This document shows, piece after piece, positions 19,601 to 25,889 of a stretch of 64,000 nt of DNA. This stretch comes from Candidatus Hydrogenedens sp. (lineage in GTDB: Bacteria > Hydrogenedentota > Hydrogenedentia > Hydrogenedentales > Hydrogenedentaceae): positions 1 to 64,000 of the forward strand of contig DAOSUS010000008.1 in the NCBI GenBank assembly GCA_035378955.1, written 5' to 3'. A program made the position numbers and the translations under genes. Position 1 is the first letter of the stretch; each line of letters begins with the position of its first letter. The notes beneath the pieces are model-generated. The model was given only the letters and a program-made list of their open reading frames with translations. It ran no database searches and was not told where the DNA came from.

Positions 19601-20470
19601 CACATTCACATAATCACGGGCTGTCCAGTTCCCGGTTCCTTCTAATTTCTGCAAATATTGGTTCCATGGCGTTGTCCCATCGGATTCCGGGTTATTACCT
19701 ATAAAAAGATTTTCACCAAAATATGTAGAAATAAGGACCCATTCTCCTGAAGCAATATAGTTGCGGAGAGTAATCGGTATAATGGGAACAAAAGTAAAAA
19801 TAAAAAGAACAATCCATGATGGAATAAACAAAAAATATTTTTTTTTCTTAAATGTAATCCATGCCATCCATAAGGCTATAAAAGGTCCAAAAGATAATAT
19901 ATTGGGTCTCATACTTGCATAAGCACCAATGGATAACCCTAAAGGAATACACCAATACCATTTTTTATGAATACTCCAACGATATAGTATATAAAAAATA
20001 AGAACAACCAAAAAGACGAATAAGGCAGGGTCATTTACTTCTCCTTCCCAGTAGATAAAAACACTATATGTAGCAACTAAAAAACTAAAAATGAGCCCCA
20101 CAACTTCATTAAATATAGCCCTCCCTAAATAAAATGACAAAAGGACCGTTAATATACCTGCTATGGCATTAACAATACGAGGAGTTAGATAACTATCGGA
20201 AATAAAACGATAAAGGAAACTTAAAAAATACCCATGACCCGGTGGACGAAAAAAAGGAGTCGTTCGCATTTCTGGGTCGGTTACACCTTCAGGAACACTC
20301 CAATCCCCCGTTACTATAGCACGAGCAAAATAATCCTGTACTTCCGGGTCCTGTTGAAGGGCTGAATAATCAGGAGCGTATTTATATACTTCATAAAGAT
20401 ACCAAACTCTTAAAATTGTTGCGATGAGAAGGATAAGGAATAAAACAAACCTGACTTTATTTTCCTTCAC
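16700..20470 (-). CDS. GT39-like membrane glycosyltransferase fused to about twenty TPRs
   Basis: Residues ~1-480 contain about ten to twelve membrane helices with GT39/ArnT-like features (QQDPEVQDYFARAI in the first outer loop, FFRPPGHGYFLSFLY). A conserved linker, RWHYQRADSYLRRGEV, is followed from ~490 to the end by about twenty consecutive TPRs of 34 residues (repeating motifs such as ALELNPND and KALEIYPSD). The membrane part probably transfers sugar from a polyprenyl carrier; the TPR arm should recruit protein partners. Start is GTG with a GGAAAA site. The same linker and FFVNGRARVP block recur in the truncated gene at the window's left edge, showing a paralogous family. Acceptor unknown; bacterial O-glycosylation or polymer assembly is possible. 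Confidence 0.88.
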   Translation of the reverse strand: MKENKVRFVLFLILLIATILRVWYLYEVYKYAPDYSALQQDPEVQDYFARAIVTGDWSVPEGVTDPEMRTTPFFRPPGHGYFLSFLYRFISDSYLTPRIVNAIAGILTVLLSFYLGRAIFNEVVGLIFSFLVATYSVFIYWEGEVNDPALFVFLVVLIFYILYRWSIHKKWYWCIPLGLSIGAYASMRPNILSFGPFIALWMAWITFKKKKYFLFIPSWIVLFIFTFVPIIPITLRNYIASGEWVLISTYFGENLFIGNNPESDGTTPWNQYLQKLEGTGNWTARDYVNVVKGLGRELGIKNLKHADASKIFTQKAIEYIKTHPKETIIQVLKKAILLWCPIEITCNKVVYYEIKHYPPLKYLPTFPWAGGLFIAGTLLLLFNMRSGLNKESISNLLFCSSGSYSVELLLLIYLFIITYLGSFLMFFVNGRARVPVLPLFFLIGANFIYFLGLCIKNKNALSLTRWLSILLISFILISVRWVPFEPDLARWHYQRADSYLRRGEVQKALEEAQTLLYMPKSLPYMHHRLGKDLFKSGYFKEAKEQFEKGIRLDPSYQDMFYYLGKTYLALKDEVNAEKYFKKSLELNPNDARSHNEIGEILEHQGNWKEALSHYEKALQIVPDFTYVLDKYGRILSSQGRSEDALAFYQKALETDPSYQDVYFLIGRELKNLGRIEEARDTLLKAVELNPKDARALCELGNIHADEGEWDTAEKYYRQAVSVRPDFAYAYEQLGRILFAKDNLTEAENNFKKAIELNSEYQDSVYLLGCVLKKQERIDEAENYFRRAIELNIRDARAWNELGEIMELKKDYEQAITCYEKALEAYPQFCYVIAKMGAIYANRGEYEKSLEKLKLALNIDPNSQNVYYMIAQVLSRMGKKEEAISYFEKAIEMNPKDARAHRELAILIQEDKPEDAIEHFKKALEVVPDFTLVLNNWGSLLVKLNKWDEAENKFYEALKIRPNDELAYYNLAQLAEKKGNTEQAIELYQKAMVNSPNNSYIPYDLGVLYDRMGKSKEAEDMYNKALEIDDKNPLAYNNLGYHAFLSGDVDKAIELYQKSLSIKPDLINALYNIAEAFYAKGELEKVIPYFEKALEKQPQDHNLHNTLGFYAFQVNRYDLAEKHLKEAVNLEYRFPLAWRNLGNLYRKQKRYEEAEKAYKTALEIYPSDGEGWAIYAGFKKEIGDYQQAIQLYQKAIKELKEKEAPKEIITEVLIELGETYIKLSDKDNEKKIFSEVIELNPQNEDVKQRLKQMGFSD

Positions 20471-20537
20471 ACACTTTTCCTTATATATCTATCTGAGCAA
20501 GATAACTAAATTAAAAAATATAAAAAACCCAACAAAA

Positions 20538-20690
20538 TTACAAAGCGTATATAAATGGCGAGATTACTCCAGCATTTCCCGCGAAGATAAATAAGGCAGC
20601 CAGTAATAACAGAGTAATAATAATAGGAGCCAGCCAATATCTCTTTCTAACCTTTAAGAAATCCCAGAACTCTTTTAATAATTCTTTCAT
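20538..20690 (-). CDS. DUF5989-like small membrane protein (50 aa)
   Basis: A 50-codon reading frame on the minus strand starts MKELLKEFWDFLKVRKRYW, continues with one hydrophobic helix (IIITLLLLAALFIFAG) and ends SPFIYAL. The layout (amphipathic KEFWxFLKxRKxxW head, single helix, SPFIYxL tail) is what I know from the DUF5989 family, small proteins usually located near NodU-type carbamoyltransferases and SxtJ-like membrane proteins. A GGAGA site lies 8 bases before the ATG, and a TATAAT hexamer on the same strand at 20724-20729 could be its -10 box. It lies between the ExbB-like gene and the large TPR gene. Function is not known. Confidence 0.82.
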   Translation of the reverse strand: MKELLKEFWDFLKVRKRYWLAPIIITLLLLAALFIFAGNAGVISPFIYAL

Positions 20691-20775
20691 GAATAATGTC
20701 TCCATAATCGTATTTTATAATTTATTATACAAAATTTGATTATTCTCATGGGAAAGGAATAAATAAACAGAAAAA

Positions 20776-21390
20776 TTATTTATCGATACTCTTCACTTTC
20801 ATTAAAAAAGGCATAATAAGTTCCTGTATTTTTATTCCTATTTCTTCAACCCTTCTTAAATATAGATGATAGGCTACTAATGATGGAATTGCAATAATTA
20901 ATCCAACTACCGTTGTTATAAGTGCTTTGGATATCCCTTGTGCCAACATCTGTGCATTTCCAATTCCACCTACTGTGATTACATTGAATATATCTACCAT
21001 ACCTAAAACAGTCCCAAGTAAACCCAATAAGGGGCTAATCACAGATATTATCTGTAATACAGTTAGACCTCGTTCTAAATATGTTATTTGAGTTCGACCT
21101 AATGTATTAATATGTTCAACAAGAACATCTTTGGGCTCACTACGAAGATTGATTATTTCATTTACAAGTATGCCGAGAGGTGAAACATTCCGCTGAGATA
21201 CAGAACGGATAGTTTCTAAATCTTTTAACATATTAGGATAAGAAAGTAATTGAGTAAGGTTCTCAGGGATATTCTTTTTCATCCTTAATGCAAAAAAACG
21301 CTCTAATATTATGGCTAAGGCTATTACAGAGCATATCCCAAGTGGAAACATAACCCACCCACCTTGATATATCATATTCATCCAATTCAT
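20776..21390 (-). CDS. exbB: MotA/TolQ/ExbB proton-channel protein
   Basis: A three-helix ExbB/TolQ protein: helix 1 GWVMFPLGICSVIALAIILER, and the highly conserved pair VISPLLGLLGTVLGMVDIF and GISKALITTVVGLIIAIPS. With TonB and normally ExbD, it turns proton flow into mechanical work on outer-membrane or envelope machines. AAGGAG lies correctly before the ATG at 21390. The TonB-like gene is 15 bases upstream, but no ExbD gene is present in this operon, although a complete ExbB-ExbD-TonB set exists at 55052-57162. Either ExbD is shared or this channel has a different partner. Confidence 0.93.
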   Translation of the reverse strand: MNWMNMIYQGGWVMFPLGICSVIALAIILERFFALRMKKNIPENLTQLLSYPNMLKDLETIRSVSQRNVSPLGILVNEIINLRSEPKDVLVEHINTLGRTQITYLERGLTVLQIISVISPLLGLLGTVLGMVDIFNVITVGGIGNAQMLAQGISKALITTVVGLIIAIPSLVAYHLYLRRVEEIGIKIQELIMPFLMKVKSIDK

Positions 21391-21405
21391 ATAAAACTCC
21401 TTTTA

Positions 21406-22380
21406 TCAATACATAAAACTAAATGTCCACCGAATTTGCAAATTTTTATTGCTATATATATCTGATACCTGAAACGGAAAAGGCGAAAAGGGTGCCGATT
21501 TTTGTAACGATTGTTTACAAATAGCTAAAAATAATGGGTCTTCAGGTTCTCCAATTACATCTATTCTAACAATTTTACCCTCTGGATTTATCTCACAATC
21601 AATTACAACTTCTGTAGGTTTTGTTCCAGAATAGCGTGTATATAAATAGTGACGCCAATATTTTTCTACCCTTTGCTGGATTTCTTTCAAATAGGGCGCC
21701 AATTGGTCTTGAAGTGCTTCGTAACCCAGTATTCCTATTTTTTTTACTTGATTATAAATTTTCCCTTGTGGTTTCTGGAGTGCCTTTCCTGAATATTCAG
21801 GTTCTAAAACTTCTTCTGGATTTTGCTTTTCTATTAATGGGTTCTCGTCTATTTTATCCTCTTTTTTTAATAGTATTGCTTCCTCCTTTTCCTTATGAGG
21901 TGTTCCCTCAACAGGGAGTTCATTTTTCTTTTTCTCCGTTTCCTTAGCTTGTATTTTAGGCGGTTTCTTCGTCTGAGGAATAACATTAGCAACCTGGATT
22001 TTTTCCGTTTTAGAACCTAATGTTTCAATTTTTGAATTTTCAATTAACGGAGGTCCAGGAGTATCTCCTTCTTTTGTAACAGGACCAGAAGATATCGAAT
22101 TAGCCTCTGCAATATTTTCAGTTTTTGAGGGAATTTCATCTGTTGGTTCTACAACTTCCACCAGTTTTTTAATTGATTCTTGTTGTTCTTGTTTTAAAAA
22201 TTCTACCCTTATAATTTTTTCTTTTGAAATATAGGGGGTTAATTTTGAATAGGAAGAGGTTCCCATGAAAAGCCCAAGAATAAAGCAATGAAATATTAAT
22301 GAAAACAATAGATAAACAAACATTGTTTTCGTATAATTCATTTGCTTTCCGTTTGGGCTTAAGGAAAAATGGTCATTCAT
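21406..22380 (-). CDS. TonB-like energy transducer
   Basis: A membrane anchor near the N-terminus (MFVYLLFSLIFHCFILGLFM, residues ~20-40) is followed by ~160 residues rich in Lys, Glu and Pro that would span the periplasm. The last ~100 residues carry a TonB_C-like fold: YLKEIQQRVEKYWRHYLY, PTEVVIDCEINPEGKIVRIDVIG and SLQKSAPFSPFP. It probably works with the ExbB protein encoded 15 bases downstream. The exported STN-like protein gene ends 22 bases upstream, consistent with one operon. The receptor or machine it powers is not in view. Confidence 0.85.
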   Translation of the reverse strand: MNDHFSLSPNGKQMNYTKTMFVYLLFSLIFHCFILGLFMGTSSYSKLTPYISKEKIIRVEFLKQEQQESIKKLVEVVEPTDEIPSKTENIAEANSISSGPVTKEGDTPGPPLIENSKIETLGSKTEKIQVANVIPQTKKPPKIQAKETEKKKNELPVEGTPHKEKEEAILLKKEDKIDENPLIEKQNPEEVLEPEYSGKALQKPQGKIYNQVKKIGILGYEALQDQLAPYLKEIQQRVEKYWRHYLYTRYSGTKPTEVVIDCEINPEGKIVRIDVIGEPEDPLFLAICKQSLQKSAPFSPFPFQVSDIYSNKNLQIRWTFSFMY

Positions 22381-22402
22381 TAGAAGTTAGTTATTTTCGG
22401 GT

Positions 22403-23434
22403 TTATTTGCCCAATTTAGTAAAAATAATTTTTTCATTTTCAACAAGATATGAATATGATATATCCAACCACTGAAAAGTCAACAAATCAAGGGCTAATT
22501 TGAGTTTCATTTTATTTAAGTAACATGGGTTCACAGGTAAATTTTCTGTCCCGGGCATCATTTCAATGGTCAGTCCTGTTTGATTTGCAAGAACTGGAGC
22601 CACTTTAGATAATGGTAATGCTCCTTCATAAAAAGGAAGAGAAACTTTTCTATCCAACGGAACGGATTTGGGTAAGGAAATTATTACTTCTTTATCCAAT
22701 AAGGATTGTTTTGTCTCTGGGTTGAAGATTTTACAATCAACAAGTTGGTCCATTCGCATATTTAATGTAGTATAGAAAAATATAAAATCGTCAGTAGCAC
22801 ACCACCGAATATTCTGGGGAACAATACGGGCACTCTTTAATATCATTTCCAATGCTATACTTAAAGGCTTCTGAGAAATAACCACCTCCCCTACGGGTAA
22901 CTCTGCTATGCTATTATCGGCAACAATATTACAACCATAAGTAAAATTCAGACTATTGAGAACATTAAATAATTTCGTCCCTGCTCCGAACCCTGCTGTT
23001 ACTGTTATATGTTCATATTTTGAGGGAAATTTACCCATTAAAGACAATCGTGTCAGGTTTTCGTATATAGATTGTTCCGTCGGGTATAAAAAATAATAAT
23101 CATTTACTTCCTGCAAAGACATATTTGTCTTTTCAGATATTTGCTGAATTAAATTAGCCATTTCCTTTTCAGGTTTATCAATTTGAACCCATCGTGTTTC
23201 AGCACCATTAACAATGGAAATAGATATAGGGTATTCTCCTCCTAATCTTCTGACAATAACATTTAATAAAGCCGATTCCTTAATAAGGTCAAAAACATTT
23301 TCATTTTGTATCATCTCATCAAGGGAATTACTTCGTTCTTCTTTCGGAGTAGATTTGCAAGATAGGTTTACAAAAATAAGAAGAATACATATCCCAATGA
23401 AATATAATATTTTTTTCTGCATAGATTTTCTCAT
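22403..23434 (-). CDS. Exported STN-like (secretin/TonB N-terminus) protein
   Basis: A signal sequence (KKILYFIGICILLIFVNLSC) ends at a Cys; the lipobox is imperfect (Asn-Leu-Ser before Cys), so lipidation is possible but not certain. The mature protein has repeated alpha/beta blocks typical of STN domains, e.g. KLFNVLNSLNFTYGCNIVAD followed by SIALEMILKSARI, and at the end KLALDLLTFQWLDISYSY. STN domains occur at the N-termini of secretins and TonB-dependent transducers; here they stand alone. The next genes downstream are TonB-like and ExbB-like, so it may be the periplasmic partner of that motor. Start ATG at 23434 preferred to GTG at 23449. Confidence 0.65.
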   Translation of the reverse strand: MRKSMQKKILYFIGICILLIFVNLSCKSTPKEERSNSLDEMIQNENVFDLIKESALLNVIVRRLGGEYPISISIVNGAETRWVQIDKPEKEMANLIQQISEKTNMSLQEVNDYYFLYPTEQSIYENLTRLSLMGKFPSKYEHITVTAGFGAGTKLFNVLNSLNFTYGCNIVADNSIAELPVGEVVISQKPLSIALEMILKSARIVPQNIRWCATDDFIFFYTTLNMRMDQLVDCKIFNPETKQSLLDKEVIISLPKSVPLDRKVSLPFYEGALPLSKVAPVLANQTGLTIEMMPGTENLPVNPCYLNKMKLKLALDLLTFQWLDISYSYLVENEKIIFTKLGK

Positions 23435-23536
23435 AAAGTAATACAACACTTTTTAATTATGTAATTAAAGGTCAAATATCATACAATCTTATATCATATA
23501 ACGAAAAAAAGTAAAAATTCTTTTCTTATTAAGGCT

Positions 23537-24139
23537 ATGTTTCAATTATCTGTTTATATTATACTTTGGTGCTTGTCTAATGGAGCACAAACTTTTTACG
23601 GAGAAATCCCTGAAAATATCCCAACATTCTTAATAAAAATTCAACGAGAACAATCTGAGTTTTATGGGGGTATTATTATTCAGGGGCAATGGGTAGATAA
23701 TGCTTCTCTTCCTGAATTAAAAAGTAAATCGGTGGAAATTGTTGTAGATACTCCATGGGAAACACCGCAAATTCATCGCCGAGAATTAGGACATCGGATT
23801 GAACTTTCATATGAAGCACCTGTACTGCGGAAAAAAAGACTGGAGGAAGGTTGGAAAAAAGCAGGTTATGTGCTTTTAGATAATCCTCAGGGGAAAAAGG
23901 TGTTAAAAGAGGCTATTTATAAGCAAGCAATACGAGCAATCGAAATGGCTCAATCTATTTATCAGCAAAATCAGCCTCCTGAATTACTATATAGCCCGAG
24001 TGGAATAGAACTGGATTCAAACACCAACAGGAATACTTTTATAAAACAGTGGATTTTTCATATTTTGATAATCATTTCAGGTGTTTTGTGTTTATCCTTT
24101 ATTATCTGGAAGTTCCTATTAACTCCCCATTCATCATAA
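23537..24139 (+). CDS. Unrecognised exported protein with C-terminal membrane anchor
   Basis: Not recognised as a known family. A short hydrophobic leader (FQLSVYIILWCLSN) suggests export, the middle (~25-165) is mixed polar with a Glu/Lys-rich helical part, and one strong hydrophobic helix (WIFHILIIISGVLCLSFIIW, ~172-192) precedes a short tail, so the bulk should face the periplasm. It is divergent from the STN-like gene (about 100 bases between starts), so shared regulation with the TonB/ExbB genes is possible. It converges with the cyclase gene. It could be an accessory factor of the energy-transduction unit, but nothing in its sequence proves this. Confidence 0.55.
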   Translation: MFQLSVYIILWCLSNGAQTFYGEIPENIPTFLIKIQREQSEFYGGIIIQGQWVDNASLPELKSKSVEIVVDTPWETPQIHRRELGHRIELSYEAPVLRKKRLEEGWKKAGYVLLDNPQGKKVLKEAIYKQAIRAIEMAQSIYQQNQPPELLYSPSGIELDSNTNRNTFIKQWIFHILIIISGVLCLSFIIWKFLLTPHSS

Positions 24140-24161
24140 GATAAAAAACTCCCATTTATTT

Positions 24162-25802
24162 CTAAATCAGCCCTTTAACCTCATAAGCCACAATGAATTG
24201 TTCTTTATTTTTTACTTTAAAGGTACCAATAGGAGAACCTCTAACCCTTCCCTTTAACTCTGCCCATGCTCCACTTCCCACAACAATTGCCCCTGGATTT
24301 GCCATATCACACAAACGCTTTGCAGAATTTACCCTATCCCCTACAACAGTATATTCCATTCGTTTCGGAGAACCAATAAATCCCGCGACTACCTCTCCCG
24401 TTTCGATACCAATACCCAATTGAAAAGCAGGTTTTCCTTCAGAAACTCTTAATACATTCAGTTCTTCGTTTCTTTTTAATATATCTAAAGAAGCACACAC
24501 AGCAGAATATGTATCATCTCCTGTGGAAATAGGTGCACCAAATATAGCCATAATCTCATCGCCTATATATTTGTCCAATGTTCCATTCCAGGCAAAAACG
24601 ATTTCTGTCATTGCCGTAAAATGTTCATTTAGCAAAAAGAGTAATTCTTGTGGAGAAAGTCGCTCCGCCATCTGTGATGAACCCCGAATATCACAAAACA
24701 TTGTGGCAACTTTTTTCTTTTCACCACCCAATTGAATAGCAGAACCTTTGCTTATGATTTGCTCAACAACAATATCGGGCAGAAATCGTCGGAAATTATC
24801 CCTCTTTCTTTCTTCTTCAAGCATCTTCATATTTAATTGAGCATTTTCTATAGCAAGGGCAATTTGATTAGCCATAGAACAGAATAAATCTAAATCTCCC
24901 TCATCAAAAAAAGCCTTCTTTTTAATCGTATCAATATAAATAGAACCTAATATCCTATCTTCGATTCTTAGGGGAACACACATAGCACTTGTTATTTTGC
25001 GGGCAATAACACTCTCCCTATTTCCAAACTCCACATCTGCATAACGGTCTATCATAAGTACGGGTTCACCATCTATGGCAGACTTTCCTGCTATACCCAT
25101 ACTCGGTAAATTCGCTTCTAATCCAGAACCCATTGCCCGTGCAACTTTCGTTACTAAGGTATTTTTATTTTCATCCTTCAAAAGGATAAAGCCTCGTTCC
25201 GCACCTAAAACTTCTATCACAAGGTCTAAAACTTGTTCAAGTTTTGAATCCAAGTGATGTGCAGAACCCATAATTTGTGTTGCTTTATATAACGCATCTA
25301 ACCGACGATAAGTACGAGTCAGTTTCTTTATATCAATAGAGGGGGTAACGACTTCTTTCGTCTTTTGTAGGGTCGGTTCCGCTTCTTCCTTGGATATTTT
25401 AAATAAAGTATTTTTGACCTCTTCTATTTCCTCACGAACATGTTCCATCTGGTCTATATACTTACTTTCATGTCTGTCCTTATCCTGAAAAGTTTTGGAA
25501 TCTTTTTTAGGTATGTCATCTCTGAAAACAATTCTGCATTTACTGCCAAGCCATATTTCATCCAAATGTTTGAGTTTATGTTCCACTATTCTTTGACGAT
25601 TTACATAAGTGCCATTCAAACTTTTCAAATCAGCAATAATATACGCTCCATCTTTAATAAAAATCTTTGCGTGATGTCGCGATATTTCTTCCGTGAATAA
25701 AATCACATCACAGTCATTCGACCTGCCTAAAACTATCTCTTTGTCTTCAATAGGAACCGTCTGTGTAGAAATTCCCTGTTGTTCAATAATCAATAAAGGC
25801 AC
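24162..25802 (-). CDS. FHA-GAF-class III adenylate cyclase
   Basis: Three cytoplasmic domains. The FHA domain (~20-95) has IVLGRSNDCDVIL, ISRHHAKI and SLNGTYVN, binding phosphothreonine peptides. The GAF domain (~180-325) has GAERGFILLKDENKN and MCVPLRIEDRILGSIYID. The class III cyclase domain (~355-540) has both metal aspartates (MFCDIRGSS; KYIGDEIMAIFG), the adenine-selecting Lys of DKYIGD, and the VVGDRVNSAKRL block with the transition-state Asn and Arg. cAMP is therefore the expected product. GTG start with AAGGAG at the right distance. It probably joins Ser/Thr phosphorylation (a PP2C phosphatase lies at 53780) and a small-molecule signal to cAMP. Confidence 0.92.
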   Translation of the reverse strand: MPLLIIEQQGISTQTVPIEDKEIVLGRSNDCDVILFTEEISRHHAKIFIKDGAYIIADLKSLNGTYVNRQRIVEHKLKHLDEIWLGSKCRIVFRDDIPKKDSKTFQDKDRHESKYIDQMEHVREEIEEVKNTLFKISKEEAEPTLQKTKEVVTPSIDIKKLTRTYRRLDALYKATQIMGSAHHLDSKLEQVLDLVIEVLGAERGFILLKDENKNTLVTKVARAMGSGLEANLPSMGIAGKSAIDGEPVLMIDRYADVEFGNRESVIARKITSAMCVPLRIEDRILGSIYIDTIKKKAFFDEGDLDLFCSMANQIALAIENAQLNMKMLEEERKRDNFRRFLPDIVVEQIISKGSAIQLGGEKKKVATMFCDIRGSSQMAERLSPQELLFLLNEHFTAMTEIVFAWNGTLDKYIGDEIMAIFGAPISTGDDTYSAVCASLDILKRNEELNVLRVSEGKPAFQLGIGIETGEVVAGFIGSPKRMEYTVVGDRVNSAKRLCDMANPGAIVVGSGAWAELKGRVRGSPIGTFKVKNKEQFIVAYEVKGLI

Positions 25803-25889
25803 AATATACCAACTCCTTTTAATAACATATAGTTATAGAAATTGATATTTAAATTTAATTTAACAAAAAGTTTTTACTTTCTTTGTCAA

